DNA from: an uncultured Planctomycetaceae bacterium
Lineage (GTDB): Bacteria > Planctomycetota > Planctomycetia > Planctomycetales > Planctomycetaceae
Direction: 5' to 3'
Assembly: GCA_903896675.1 (NCBI GenBank)
Contig: CAITYU010000307.1
Location: 1-45,718 of the forward strand
Length of the DNA stretch: 45,718 nucleotides
Below, piece after piece: positions 1 to 9,250 of the stretch (position 1 is its first letter; each line of letters starts with the position of its first letter). The notes beneath the pieces were generated by a model that was given only the letters and a program-made list of their open reading frames with translations, did no database searches and was not told where the DNA came from. The position numbers were made by a program, and so were the translations under genes.

Positions 1-215
1 GAGCCGCAGGATCCAGCGACCTGACAAGCTGTTCGGCTCAGCGGGAGCTTCGCCCTCCCGAAGGGACGCAATCCAACAAAACCTGGGAGGGCGAGGCTCC
101 CGCCGAGCCGCGAAATCCAGCGACCTGACGAACTGTTCGGCTCAGCGGGAGCTTCGCCCTCCCGAAGGGAACCAACGCAGCAAACGTGGGAGGGCGAGGC
201 TCCTGCCAAGCCGCG
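1..215. repeat. Two tandem copies of a hairpin-forming intergenic repeat
   Basis: Two near-identical units of about 104 bp follow each other head to tail (starting at 1 and 105). Each contains long inverted arms: 35-59 pairs with 85-109 and 139-163 pairs with 188-212. The 25-base arms differ from perfect complementarity at only two positions, both of which can be G-U pairs in RNA; the arm core reads GCGGGAGCTTCGCCCTCCC. The first copy may begin before the window. It resembles dispersed palindromic REP-like elements often seen between planctomycete genes. The role is unknown; it could be a non-autonomous mobile palindrome or a transcript-end structure. Confidence 0.8.
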
Positions 216-327
216 GGATTCAGGAGCCTTACAGGCCCTTCAGCAGCAGCAGGGCCGGAATTACACGGCTCTGCCACCCTCGATCAGCATCTGTGTGCTT
301 GCCGGCGCATTCGTCAATCAGCCCTGA

Positions 328-771
328 CAACTGCACCTCGATTTCAGACTCCGCAAAAAATCCCAGCCCCTCAACCTGACCGACGATCTGCAAATTCACT
401 TTTTGCAACTGGAACACCTTCAGATCACGGCTGCGACACTGTATAATGAAATCGCTGTCGAACGGTGGTGCTGGTTTCTGTCCCACACCGACGAACTGAC
501 CACCGAACAGATCGCTCGTCTGCTGCCTGAACAGCAATTTTCCGAAGCTGCCAAAGTTCTTGAAATGATTGCTCGGACACCCAATCAACTTCGCGAATAC
601 AACGCCAGGCTCAAAGCCCAGCACTACAAGGAGGCCAGAATTCTTTGCGTGCAGCAGCAGCAGCAGGGCATCGAAATCGGCGAACAACGTGGCGAATCGC
701 GGGGCATCCGTATCGCACCGCTGCAGGAACAGATCCTGCAATTGCAGCAACTCAACAGCAGCCGATCCTGA
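328..771 (+). pseudogene. 5'-truncated Rpn-type (PD-(D/E)XK) nuclease remnant
   Basis: The open frame after the stop at 325-327 encodes about 147 residues resembling the middle and C-terminal part of Rpn family recombination-promoting nuclease/putative transposase proteins. Visible landmarks are LTDDLQIHFLQLEHL, a following ERWCWFL segment, an EAAKVLEMIA helix and the family-like tail YNARLKAQHYKEARIL running into a Gln-rich, charged end (IGEQRGESRG). The N-terminal catalytic half with the PD-(D/E)XK residues is missing; the sequence before 328 is unrelated or frameshifted and abuts the hairpin repeat. The first ATG in frame is at 403, but homology-like sequence begins before it, which argues for a remnant rather than a short gene. 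Family assignment is from recalled consensus, so moderately sure. Confidence 0.55.
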
Positions 772-882
772 GGCCATTTCAGATCTGCGCTGCAGAGTCA
801 AATTCACAAATCGCGTCGTGCTTTCCCCGCACGTTCACCCGCTCACTACCCCACGATTGATTCGGATTGGCAGACCCCCGGC

Positions 883-2367
883 ATGGCATCCACCCTTCAC
901 AGACTCACCCTGCTTCTTGCGGCAATTCCGGGCACCTTCAACGCACCCCAAACGTTCGCTGAGGACCCCGTTGCAGCAAGCCCAGCCACGTCGTTACGGT
1001 TTACCGATGCTGAACAGTCCATGAAATTCGTTCCCGGAGGGGGCGCTGCGTGCTGGGCTGATGTGAATGCGGATGGCTGGACCGATCTGTGTGCCGGCGG
1101 AACCGTCTGGCTGAACCGCGGCGGGCAGCAGTTTGAGAAGCTGGCCGACGGGTTCGGCGAGGTCGTGGCTGATGACTTCGACAACGATGGCTTCACCGAT
1201 CTGTTTTCGTGGTCACAGTTAAAGCTGTACCGCAACAACGCAGGCAAAAGCTTTGCAGTCTGGCCACTTCCCGAACTTCCCCGCACCGTCAGCCTCGCCG
1301 CCTGCTGGTCGGACCACGATGGTGACCACCGCCCCGACCTGTTTATCGCGGGCTACGAAGACTGGGATGCCGGTATCACGTGGCCTTCATTCTTTCTGCA
1401 GCAGCAACCCGATCACCAGTTTGTACTGACACAGACAGATCAGCGGTATCGAGCGCGCGGTGCGACGGCCTGCGATTTCGATCAGGACGGAGACTCGGAT
1501 ATCTACGTATCCAATTACCGACTTCAGCCCAATGTGCTGTGGCGTCGTGAGCCGCAGCAATTTGTCGACGTCGCTGCCGAACTCGGGGCCCTGGCAACAT
1601 CACCTGGATTCGACGGAGGCCACTCCATTGGAGCCGCCTGGGGTGATTTCGACAACGATGGGCACTTCGACCTGTTTGCCGGCAACTTCGCACACGTCGA
1701 TGATCGCGGTGATCAGCCCAAATCCCGGTTCCTCCGCTGTCTGGGCGCAAAGCTCGGCTGGAAGTTCGAAGACCGCGGCCCGTGCGGAGTCTTCTATCAG
1801 GAGTCGTGGGCATCCCCGGCGGTGGCTGATGCCGATGGCGACGGTCAACTGGACCTGTTCTTCACCAGCGTCTACGAAACGGCGTCATTCAATGTCAGGA
1901 ATCAGCCCACACTCTTTCTGCAGGCCGGCGAATGGCAATGGCTGGATCAGTCATCCCCCGTCGGGCTTTCCGGACTGCCACCAACTTATCAGGCCGCGTG
2001 GGCCGATTTTGATCAGGACGGTGACCCGGATCTGGTCTCCGCTGGGAGACTTTGGATCAACCAGTTGCCGCAGGGGCAGGCATGGCTGTCCGTTGAACTG
2101 CGTGGCACTCCACCACTGGCCGCTGTCAATGCCACCGGGGCTCAGGTCCTTCTGCGAATCGCCGATCGCACGTTCTGTCGTCAGGTCGAAGCCGGCACCG
2201 GTCAGGGCAATCAGAACGAAGCGACTCTGCTGTTCGGGTTGGGCCAGTTGCAGGGACCGGCCACACTGGAGGTTCTGTGGCCGGGAGGCAGACGATCGGT
2301 CCACAACGTCAGTCACCTGAATCAGCGTCTGCGAATCACTCCGCCAGCATTGACCGCTCCCAGGTGA
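883..2367 (+). CDS. Secreted FG-GAP/VCBS repeat protein with C-terminal ASPIC/UnbV domain
   Basis: This 494-residue protein begins with a signal peptide (hydrophobic stretch about residues 6-26, ending near TFAED). At least six repeats with the calcium-binding-like pattern DxDxDGxxD follow, for example DVNADGWTD, DFDNDGFTD, DFDQDGDSD, DFDNDGHFD, DADGDGQLD and DFDQDGDPD, the FG-GAP/VCBS blades of an integrin-like beta-propeller. The last 100 residues (VELRGTPPLAAVNATGAQV through EVLWPGGRR) match the ASPIC/UnbV module found after such propellers in CRTAC1-like proteins. It probably acts outside the cytoplasm in binding or adhesion; no enzyme activity can be inferred. It is monocistronic, followed by a convergent gene 77 bp away. 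The family call is secure, the role is not. Confidence 0.88.
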   Translation: MASTLHRLTLLLAAIPGTFNAPQTFAEDPVAASPATSLRFTDAEQSMKFVPGGGAACWADVNADGWTDLCAGGTVWLNRGGQQFEKLADGFGEVVADDFDNDGFTDLFSWSQLKLYRNNAGKSFAVWPLPELPRTVSLAACWSDHDGDHRPDLFIAGYEDWDAGITWPSFFLQQQPDHQFVLTQTDQRYRARGATACDFDQDGDSDIYVSNYRLQPNVLWRREPQQFVDVAAELGALATSPGFDGGHSIGAAWGDFDNDGHFDLFAGNFAHVDDRGDQPKSRFLRCLGAKLGWKFEDRGPCGVFYQESWASPAVADADGDGQLDLFFTSVYETASFNVRNQPTLFLQAGEWQWLDQSSPVGLSGLPPTYQAAWADFDQDGDPDLVSAGRLWINQLPQGQAWLSVELRGTPPLAAVNATGAQVLLRIADRTFCRQVEAGTGQGNQNEATLLFGLGQLQGPATLEVLWPGGRRSVHNVSHLNQRLRITPPALTAPR

Positions 2368-2444
2368 CTCCCCTGGACGAATCGGCAACCTTCGCTGCCG
2401 TTGTTCCGCTGCCCGCCCACTCAGGCCCCGGCCATGACCAGCGG

Positions 2445-3665
2445 CTACAACAGCGACAACGGATTCACCCGCGTCTGCAGCGGAAAGCTTACACGCTGAC
2501 CGTTCAGCCGATGGGATTCAAACACTCCGCAAATCATTTCGATGGTCTGGCGGCCCTGCTCACCATCGCAAAGCGGTTGCCGACCTTCACGTACCGCCCT
2601 CAGCAGGTCCCGCCCAGGCAGCACCTGTGATGTCAGCGCCTGAGCAAGCTTCGCGTCCGGCTCGGGTTTGCCAATACCTGCAGAACTGACTGCCTGCCAC
2701 ACCTGGGGCTGAGCAAAGTCCGGATCGAAGGGACTGCCCTGTCGGATTGCCGCCAGCGGATGCTGATCAGCCCGCAGGTCAATCACACCCTCGGTACCAA
2801 TAATCTGCAACCCGAATGACGCCGGTCGATCCGTCGCCGTATCGCGTCGGCGAGCATGCTGCAGGGAATCAAAGTAGAAGGGCAGCCCCGACTCAAGCTC
2901 GAATCGCGCATGCAGCTCGTTTCCCGCCAGCAGACCGATCCCTTCCGCTCCGTCCCGCACATCCGCCTTCTGCACCGGCCGACCGTCCTGCAGCAGCGTT
3001 GCACTGACAGCCCGCGGTGGCCCACCAAAATACGCCGCCAGATTCATGATATGCGAACCCAGTACCCACAGGTCGAGGGCACCGCCGCGCGCATCTTCCT
3101 TGCCACGTCCACGGTACTCCAGCACTCGACCAATCGCCCCCTCGACCAGCAACTGCCGAAGCACCGGAAGAACCGGGTGAAAACGATTCCGGTGCGCCAC
3201 CGCTATCCGCACACCCGCCGCATTCGCCGCCTGCAGCACTTCGTCTGCCTCTGCCGGAGTCCTGACGAATGGCTTTTCAATATAGATTCCCCTGACTCCA
3301 TGTTGAATGGCCGCCAGCAGCATATCACGGTGCTGATCGACGTGACGCGGACCAACAGCCACCACCTCCGGCTTCTGCTCCGCCAGCATCACGCGGTAGT
3401 CCGAATATGACTTCCCCGGCTTTAACAGGTTCATAGCAGCGGACAAACCGGCTGGATCCGCATCGGCGACTGCACAGATCTGCACATCCGGAATCTGCTG
3501 CCACATCGTATCCAGACCATGCCCGTAATTCCCCCGCCCCGTGTGACCAATCACGGCCACTCGCAACGCAACAGCATCGGAGACGGCCGCCATAACCGGC
3601 TCCAGAACCAGCCCCTGCACCGGCACCAGAACAGCAGACTGCAGCAAATGACGACGACTGATCAT
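2445..3665 (-). CDS. Gfo/Idh/MocA family oxidoreductase with Tat-type leader
   Basis: A 406-residue NAD(P)-dependent dehydrogenase-like protein. The start at 3665 is preferred over the upstream in-frame start at 3722 because a GGGGGAG ribosome site lies six bases before it and the protein then opens with a twin-arginine-like ISRRHLL leader. After the leader, RVAVIGHTGRGNYG is a Rossmann nucleotide-binding turn, and IYIEKPF is the conserved EKP motif of the family; GSHIMNLAAYFGG lies in the C-terminal substrate domain. Substrate is unknown; planctomycete paralogues of this kind are thought to act on sugars or their derivatives outside the cytoplasm. It lies 75 bp downstream of the amidohydrolase on the same strand, so the two are probably cotranscribed. 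Confidence 0.88.
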   Translation of the reverse strand: MISRRHLLQSAVLVPVQGLVLEPVMAAVSDAVALRVAVIGHTGRGNYGHGLDTMWQQIPDVQICAVADADPAGLSAAMNLLKPGKSYSDYRVMLAEQKPEVVAVGPRHVDQHRDMLLAAIQHGVRGIYIEKPFVRTPAEADEVLQAANAAGVRIAVAHRNRFHPVLPVLRQLLVEGAIGRVLEYRGRGKEDARGGALDLWVLGSHIMNLAAYFGGPPRAVSATLLQDGRPVQKADVRDGAEGIGLLAGNELHARFELESGLPFYFDSLQHARRRDTATDRPASFGLQIIGTEGVIDLRADQHPLAAIRQGSPFDPDFAQPQVWQAVSSAGIGKPEPDAKLAQALTSQVLPGRDLLRAVREGRQPLCDGEQGRQTIEMICGVFESHRLNGQRVSFPLQTRVNPLSLL

Positions 3666-3740
3666 GAACAGCTCCCCCCCACCGCGAACAAACTGCTGAA
3701 CGATTGCAGGCCGGTTTTCCATCGTTTCACATTCCCACTC

Positions 3741-5327
3741 TCACTTCACAGACACTGTTTTTCGCAATGATCGACCGGACAGGGCACCCGTCGGGACGCC
3801 ATCGTAAACCGCAAACACACCGTTCACAAGAACATGTCGTAAGCCCACAGAAACCTGCCACGGATTGTCGTAATCCGCTCGATCCCGAAACTCGGACGGT
3901 GAAAACACGACAACATCCGCAGCCAATCCCTCTTTCAAAAGCCCACGATCAGACATTCCCAGAATCTCTGCCGGCAGACCCGTTGCACTGCGGATCGCCG
4001 CCTCCGGGGTCAACACCCCTTCTTCAATCGCGTACCGCCCGATTTTTCGGGAGAATGTCCCGAAGGAACGCGGATGGGGCTGCGTTCCAGAGGGAATTTT
4101 CGAACCCCCGTCGCTGGCCGTAGCCACCCACGGCAAAGGCATCGCCAGCCGCAGGTCCTCTTCACTCATGTTGAAATTCACCACCGACGCCCCGCCGTTC
4201 CGCTCAATCTCCAGCACAATATCACACACCTCGCGGCCCTCCAGCCGCGATACTTCATCCAGTGATCGACCGACCCAGCTGCGGTTGTAACTGCACGACG
4301 CCAGTTGTATCCGCGTGGCAGTCGCCAGCTTCTGCAGTACGTCCTCACGAATCCGCGCTGCATCCCCCGGATCCCGCAAACGCCGCTCCAGCGCCTCGCG
4401 GCCGCCCTCCCGAGCCCATGCGGGCAGCAAAGTCGCCTCCAGCGATGTGCTGGAGGCCGTGTACGGATACTGATCCGCGGTCACCTGCTGGCCTTTTGCC
4501 CGAGCCTCCTCAATGCGGCTGATCGCCAGCCGCAATGTCCCCCACGACGGTCGCCCGCTGGCCTTGAAATGCGACACGTGCACGCGACAGCCGGATCCCC
4601 GCCCGATCTCCAGAGCCTCTTCGATGCTGGACAGCAACTCTGTTCCCTCACCACGAATATGGCTGGCATACATTCCTCCATGCCGCGCAACAACACCCGC
4701 CAGACCTGTCAGTTCGGATGTCGGAGTAAACGTGCCGGGAATATAGATCAACCCCGTCGACATCCCCCACGCTCCGTCCAGCATCGCCTGCTCAGCCAGT
4801 GCCAGCATCCGCTGCATCTCTTCCTCGGTCGCCGCCCGATTCACCCTCCCCATCACCTCCGCACGCAGACTGCCATGAGGAACCAGATGCGCCACATTCG
4901 TCCCCGCACCAAACTGATCAATCTCCGCAAGGAACTTCGCCGTATCCACGGGGCCAAAACCACAATTGCCCGTGACCATTGTCGTACAACCCTGCATCAG
5001 ATAATTCACGCTGCCGCGCGTCCTGCGGTCCAGCAGCGGCTCATCACTGTGAGTATGCAGGTCGATGAAACCGGGCGCAATGACCAGCCCCCGACAGTCA
5101 ATCTTCTGATCCGCAGGAGCCTCTGAATCGGCCGGCAGCAGACTGATGCGTCCCTCGCGAATACCCAGCGATCCCATACCGGGCGGACTGCCATCACCCC
5201 GGTGAATACAACCGTTCCACAGCAGCACCTCAAACCGCTGCACAGGGGTTTGCGTGGCCTCCTGAGCCCGGCATGATACGCCACACAGCAGCAGCCAGGC
5301 AAAACAACCAACGATCATTGTGCGCAT
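3741..5327 (-). CDS. D-aminoacylase-type (N-acyl-D-amino-acid deacylase) amidohydrolase, exported
   Basis: A 528-residue amidohydrolase-superfamily protein. The start at 5327 is chosen because AGAAGGGG precedes it and the protein then opens with a signal peptide (MRTMIVGCFAWLLLCGVSC, cleavage near RAQ). Metal-site landmarks include PGFIDLHTHSD, GNCGFG and VHVSHFKASG, and the C-terminal ATASDGG with HPRSFGTF is typical of D-aminoacylases, which release D-amino acids from N-acyl-D-amino acids using zinc. In planctomycetes many paralogues have unknown acyl substrates, so the exact reaction is inferred from family. It is the upstream gene of a two-gene unit with the oxidoreductase and is divergent from the second oxidoreductase, separated by about 200 bp. 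Confidence 0.88.
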   Translation of the reverse strand: MRTMIVGCFAWLLLCGVSCRAQEATQTPVQRFEVLLWNGCIHRGDGSPPGMGSLGIREGRISLLPADSEAPADQKIDCRGLVIAPGFIDLHTHSDEPLLDRRTRGSVNYLMQGCTTMVTGNCGFGPVDTAKFLAEIDQFGAGTNVAHLVPHGSLRAEVMGRVNRAATEEEMQRMLALAEQAMLDGAWGMSTGLIYIPGTFTPTSELTGLAGVVARHGGMYASHIRGEGTELLSSIEEALEIGRGSGCRVHVSHFKASGRPSWGTLRLAISRIEEARAKGQQVTADQYPYTASSTSLEATLLPAWAREGGREALERRLRDPGDAARIREDVLQKLATATRIQLASCSYNRSWVGRSLDEVSRLEGREVCDIVLEIERNGGASVVNFNMSEEDLRLAMPLPWVATASDGGSKIPSGTQPHPRSFGTFSRKIGRYAIEEGVLTPEAAIRSATGLPAEILGMSDRGLLKEGLAADVVVFSPSEFRDRADYDNPWQVSVGLRHVLVNGVFAVYDGVPTGALSGRSLRKTVSVK

Positions 5328-5526
5328 TGCAGAACCCCTTCTGTCACCTGCCCCGTGCCTCCACGACCGCCATACCCTCGACGATCGCCCCGCAGATTGC
5401 AAGTCTCACGCCCCCTGACCAAAGTGCGCCAGGACGGCCGAGTTCACCACTGGAACTCCCGCCCCGCCACCGCTATGCTGCCCCGCAGTCGTTCGCAACC
5501 TCAGACACAGAGTCGGAACTTCCTCC

Positions 5527-6906
5527 ATGACACAGCCTCGCAGAATTACTCGTCGCAGCACGCTGCTGAGCAGCATGGCAGCCGCAGCCACCATCCTGCC
5601 GCGCGGCTCACGCGCTGCCGGCTTCCGCGAAGCCATCGACCGACCCGTCGCAGCCGCAATCGGTACCGGCAGCCGCTGGTGCCAGAAAGCCACCGGCATC
5701 AATGGCCCGTGGGGCTCAGCACCGGATTTCCGTCGCTTCACAGACTACGCTGCCGTCTGCGATGCCGATGCTTCACGACGCGAACTGGCCGCCGGAATCG
5801 TTAAGGAATGGACCGGTTCCGCACCCTCACTGCATGCCGACTATCGCGCAATCCTCGACAACCCCAAAATCGATATCGTTCATATCTCAACACCCGATCA
5901 CTGGCACGCCAAAATGGCCGTTGAAGCCATGCTGGCCGGCAAGGACGTCTACCTCGAAAAACCCATGACCCTCACCATCCCTGAAGGTCGACTGATCTGT
6001 GACGTCTGCCGCCGGACCGGACGGATCGTGCAGATCGGTACCCAGCAGCGCAGCGAACGACAGTTCATCGAAGCCGTCGCACTGGCACACAGCGGGCGAC
6101 TGGGGCAACTGAAAAAAGCCACGTGCAGCATCGGCGGAGCTCCTCAAAGCCCCGCGCTGCCGGTCGCCACCGCCCCCGCAGCACTCGATTGGAACCTGTG
6201 GCAGGGACCTGCTCAGGAAAAGGAATTTCGCTACCTCGCAGGCGACAACGGCGAAACTCGCAGCTGGTCCCGCTGCCACTACGAATTCCGCTGGTGGTAC
6301 GAATACTCCGGCGGAAAACTCACCGACTGGGGCGCACACCATGTCGACATCGCCACGTGGGCACTGGCGAAAACTGACACCGGTCCGGTCCGAGTGATCC
6401 CGGAACATGTCAGACATCCCGTCGAATTTCGCGATGGCTATCCCGTCGACCCGGCCCGCTACAACACTGCCACAGAATTCCTGATTCGTGCTCAGTTCGC
6501 AGACGGAATCGAAATCGAAATCCGCCATGACGGTGATAACGGCATTCTGCTGGAAGGCACCGAAGGACGAATCTTCGTCAACCGCGGCCGTATCACCGGC
6601 AAACCCCACGAAGATCTGAAACAGAATCCACTGCCGGACGGCACACTGGAAAAGATCTACGGTGAACGCCCACTGACTGACCACTTCACAAATTTCTTCA
6701 CAGCCGTACGCGATCGCCGACAACCGATTTCTGACGTGTTCAGTCACCACCGCGCTCTGTCCACCTGCCACCTCGCTGGTATCGCCGCCCGCCTCGGACG
6801 GACCATCAACTGGAACCCCGAAACCGAACAGATCACAGACGATCCCACTGCCGCCGGACTGCTGGCACGCGAACCCCGAAAAGGCTTCGAAATTCAACAC
6901 GGCTGA
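5527..6906 (+). CDS. Gfo/Idh/MocA family oxidoreductase with Tat-type leader
   Basis: A 459-residue secreted dehydrogenase-like protein with a leader [18 protein letters not shown] typical of Tat export. The N-terminal Rossmann region is short of the classic GxGxxG (AAIGTGSRW), but [21 protein letters not shown] and [10 protein letters not shown] are the usual family landmarks (STPDHWH and EKP). The C-terminal half has [19 protein letters not shown], the conserved DWGxHxxD segment of the planctomycete-rich subgroup. It is related to but clearly different from the paralogue at 2445-3665. Substrate unknown, probably a sugar derivative. It stands alone on the plus strand, divergent from the D-aminoacylase gene and ending at a bidirectional hairpin terminator. 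Confidence 0.9.
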   Translation: MTQPRRITRRSTLLSSMAAAATILPRGSRAAGFREAIDRPVAAAIGTGSRWCQKATGINGPWGSAPDFRRFTDYAAVCDADASRRELAAGIVKEWTGSAPSLHADYRAILDNPKIDIVHISTPDHWHAKMAVEAMLAGKDVYLEKPMTLTIPEGRLICDVCRRTGRIVQIGTQQRSERQFIEAVALAHSGRLGQLKKATCSIGGAPQSPALPVATAPAALDWNLWQGPAQEKEFRYLAGDNGETRSWSRCHYEFRWWYEYSGGKLTDWGAHHVDIATWALAKTDTGPVRVIPEHVRHPVEFRDGYPVDPARYNTATEFLIRAQFADGIEIEIRHDGDNGILLEGTEGRIFVNRGRITGKPHEDLKQNPLPDGTLEKIYGERPLTDHFTNFFTAVRDRRQPISDVFSHHRALSTCHLAGIAARLGRTINWNPETEQITDDPTAAGLLAREPRKGFEIQHG

Positions 6907-6960
6907 ACATCTCCGCTGCTGCGGAAACTTCTGAGTGTGTCCGCTTCGAATCAACCCGCC

Positions 6961-6999
6961 AAAAATAAAAAAACACCCGGTCACCCGGGTGTTCGTTTT
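6961..6999. terminator. Bidirectional rho-independent terminator
   Basis: A nine-base perfect stem (AACACCCGG at 6972-6980, CCGGGTGTT at 6985-6993) with a four-base loop is followed by CGTTTT on the plus strand and, on the minus strand, by a T-rich tract from the A-rich run 6961-6971. It sits between the convergent ends of the oxidoreductase (6906) and the microcompartment operon (7038) and can serve both. Confidence 0.85.
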
Positions 7000-7037
7000 G
7001 CACACACGAAATCGGTCGCTGCAGATCGCAACAGACA

Positions 7038-7967
7038 CTATTTGTTCAGCACCTTCGCAATGGTTTCCTTCAGCACGTTGGCACTCTGCACCAGCGCCGT
7101 CTTCTCTTTCGACCACAGCTCCACCTCGATGTGACTCTTCACACCGCTGCGGCCCATCACTGTCGGAATCGAAAAACACACGTCACGCACACCATAAGCA
7201 CCGCTCATCAGGCTGCTGACCGGATGGATCCGATTGTCATCCAGCGCGATGCTGTGCACAACGTCGGCTATTGAGACACCGACCGCAAAGCCCGCCCCAC
7301 CCTTCTTCTTGATCACCTCGGCACCGCTGCCGCGAGTCTTCTTTTCCACTTCCGCAATCAACGTCGGATTGACACCCGGGAACTTGTCCAGCGGCAGGTT
7401 GGCAATCTGTGCCATCGACCAGATCGGCACCATACTGTCGCCATGCTCACCGAAGATCGTTACGCTGACCTGAGTCGGCGGTACGTTCAGTCGCTGCGCC
7501 AGCATGCTGCGCAGGCGGGTCGTGTCAAGCACCGTTCCCAGTCCAATCACCTGTGATGCCGGCAGACCCAGTTCCTTCACCGCCAGATAGGTCAGCACAT
7601 CAACCGGGTTCGACACCACAAAGACAATGGCGTCCTTTTTCAGACCGTGCTGCTTCATGTCAGCCAGAATCGTTCGAAACAGGGCGACATTTCGGTTGAT
7701 CAGGTCCAGACGACTCTCGTCCGGCTTGCGACGCAGCCCCGCAGTGATCACCACCACGTCACTGTCCTTCACAGCTTCCGTACCCGCCGCGGAAATCCGC
7801 TGCGGTGCCATCAGCGAAGCCCCGTGCAGCAGGTCCAGTGCCTGCCCCTCACACAGCTCCCGATTCACGTCCACCAGCACAATGTCACTGACGATCTTTC
7901 CCGCCTGCAGTGCAAAACCCGCACAGGATCCTACCAGCCCGCCACCACCGATAATGCTGACCTTCAT
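7038..7967 (-). CDS. Lactate/malate-type dehydrogenase of the microcompartment operon
   Basis: A 309-residue NAD-dependent 2-hydroxyacid dehydrogenase of the LDH/MDH family. It has the GGGGLVG dinucleotide turn (residues 7-13), the acidic residue in LVDVN that favours NAD, the VSNPVD segment (N120), LDTTRLR, and the catalytic GEHGDS histidine (H175). The substrate-loop sequence AGLRRKPDESR puts Arg at the place that is usually Gln in lactate and Arg in malate dehydrogenases, so malate/oxaloacetate-type specificity is possible despite the expectation of lactate in this pathway. No encapsulation helix is obvious at either end, so it may act outside the shell. It is the last gene of the operon, 56 bp after the aldolase and just before the terminator. 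Corresponding genes in described planctomycete loci are, as I recall, called pvmO. Confidence 0.92.
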   Translation of the reverse strand: MKVSIIGGGGLVGSCAGFALQAGKIVSDIVLVDVNRELCEGQALDLLHGASLMAPQRISAAGTEAVKDSDVVVITAGLRRKPDESRLDLINRNVALFRTILADMKQHGLKKDAIVFVVSNPVDVLTYLAVKELGLPASQVIGLGTVLDTTRLRSMLAQRLNVPPTQVSVTIFGEHGDSMVPIWSMAQIANLPLDKFPGVNPTLIAEVEKKTRGSGAEVIKKKGGAGFAVGVSIADVVHSIALDDNRIHPVSSLMSGAYGVRDVCFSIPTVMGRSGVKSHIEVELWSKEKTALVQSANVLKETIAKVLNK

Positions 7968-8023
7968 TGCCGCTGCTTCCTGTTACTTCCAGACACGATG
8001 AATCCGAAACACACGAGGCTCAA

Positions 8024-8914
8024 TCAGGCCTTCCCCAGAGCCGCCATGACCTGCTGCGTAATCATCCGCACCAGATCCTCACTGACTTCCGCAGGCTTCT
8101 GCTCACACGGCTCGCCACACGGCTTCTGCAGGTAACCCGGATAATCCGGAGCCGGCTCAAAGGCCCGCTGTACAGGAATATTCTCCTTGTATCCCTCACG
8201 GAATGCACTGTTACCGCACAGGTCGCAGTTCTCATTGTGGAACCGCGGATCGTCGAAGCCCCACTTCTTCTTCAGATCCAGCAGCTCTCGACTTTTCTCC
8301 TCACTCAGATACATCGGCTGCCCAATCTGCTTCGCCAGCAGCAGGATCCGACAGTACGCATCCAGAATCTCAGTCTTCCAGTAGGCATCCTCAAGGTTCT
8401 TCCCGAAGGATACGGTCCCATGGTTCTTCAGAATGATCGTGTTTGTGGCCTTCAGAAACGGCACCACAGTGCTGGCAAAACGCTGGTCACCCGGAGTTTC
8501 ATAGGGGGCAATCGGCACCTCACCCATGAACACTTCCACCTCCGGCAGAATGCACTGCGGAATCGGCTCACCCGCCACCGCAAAGGCCGTCGCATGCGGC
8601 GGATGACAGTGTACCACCGACTTCACGTCCGGACGATGCTTCATGATCGCCAGATGCAGCAGCACCTCGCTGGTACGCTTGCGTTTCCCCGCAATCTGAT
8701 TGCCCTCCATATCCACCGCACAGATGTCGTCCGGCTTCATGAAACCCTTGCAGATCATGGTCGGAGTACACAGCACTTCGTTTTCGCCCACACGAATGCT
8801 GATGTTGCCGTCGTTGGCGGCCGCAAAGCCCTTGTTGTAAACACGCCGACCAATCTCGCAGATCTCTTCCTTCAGCGCCCGGTCGTTGATCCCGCTGTTC
8901 CACTTGTTAGCCAT
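8024..8914 (-). CDS. pvmN: Class II aldolase with C-terminal encapsulation peptide
   Basis: A 296-residue zinc-dependent class II aldolase of the AraD/FucA type, expected to cleave L-fuculose 1-phosphate or L-rhamnulose 1-phosphate into dihydroxyacetone phosphate and lactaldehyde. The ligand pattern is visible: E83 in TSEVLLH as catalytic acid, H102 and H104 in VHCHPPH and H165 in KNHG as zinc ligands. After the catalytic domain a linker with several Cys residues (NCDLCG, KPCGEPC) leads to a terminal amphipathic helix EDLVRMITQQVMAALG (about 279-294), which looks like a microcompartment encapsulation peptide. Its place in the operon between a BMC-P shell gene and the dehydrogenase fits the described PVM microcompartment, where the aldolase is the pathway entry enzyme. 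Exact sugar is inferred. Confidence 0.93.
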   Translation of the reverse strand: MANKWNSGINDRALKEEICEIGRRVYNKGFAAANDGNISIRVGENEVLCTPTMICKGFMKPDDICAVDMEGNQIAGKRKRTSEVLLHLAIMKHRPDVKSVVHCHPPHATAFAVAGEPIPQCILPEVEVFMGEVPIAPYETPGDQRFASTVVPFLKATNTIILKNHGTVSFGKNLEDAYWKTEILDAYCRILLLAKQIGQPMYLSEEKSRELLDLKKKWGFDDPRFHNENCDLCGNSAFREGYKENIPVQRAFEPAPDYPGYLQKPCGEPCEQKPAEVSEDLVRMITQQVMAALGKA

Positions 8915-8968
8915 CTTACTGCACCCTGACTGATTGTTTGGGGAATTACCTGTCCTCAGATGTCTCTG

Positions 8969-9250
8969 TCAGCCGACGCTGACCTGATCCAGTATCGCCG
9001 CGTTATAGGCGTCAATCGGTTTCGAATTCGGATGGAACGGCGTCGAAGCCTCGGCACTTTCCGTAACAGCCATCAGGCAGCCCGGACCCGCTCCCATTTC
9101 GTCATACACCACGACCGGCTCCGTCCGACCGGCTGCATCTCCCAGCAGCCCGGAATGCTTCAGCGGTACCGCCAGTTTCCATGAGGCCCCCTTCAGCGAA
9201 GGATCCCACTTCGACAGCGTTATCCGCCCGATACACTCCATAATCCTCAT
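8969..9250 (-). CDS. pvmM: BMC-P pentameric shell protein (EutN/CcmL family)
   Basis: A 93-residue vertex protein of the microcompartment shell. The start at 9250 overlaps the stop of the upstream gene as ATGA, suggesting translational coupling; alternative Met at 9241. Features of the EutN/CcmL fold are the opening ECIGRITLSKWDPSLKGASW, the central strand KLAVPL, VVVYDEMGAGPGCLMAV (the family's D-x-v-GAG-G signature) and a C-terminal DAYNAAILDQV. Pentamers of this family close the corners of the icosahedral shell. This is one of three BMC-P genes in the operon, which is characteristic of the PVM type. The letter M follows my memory of the planctomycete pvm naming. Confidence 0.9.
   Translation of the reverse strand: MRIMECIGRITLSKWDPSLKGASWKLAVPLKHSGLLGDAAGRTEPVVVYDEMGAGPGCLMAVTESAEASTPFHPNSKPIDAYNAAILDQVSVG

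Noticed and set aside
229-807. 192-codon minus-strand open frame at the left end
   Set aside because: The opposite strand carries recognisable Rpn-like sequence; the minus translation has no family features.
5328-5526. TGGAAC/TATGCT with 17-bp spacing as promoter of the second oxidoreductase gene
   Set aside because: The -35 match is weak and the spacer is very GC-rich; could be chance.
5887-7179. 430-codon minus-strand open frame opposite the second Gfo/Idh/MocA gene
   Set aside because: It is the antisense of a clear coding gene and crosses the terminator and the end of the dehydrogenase gene; low-quality translation rich in Phe, Gly and Cys.
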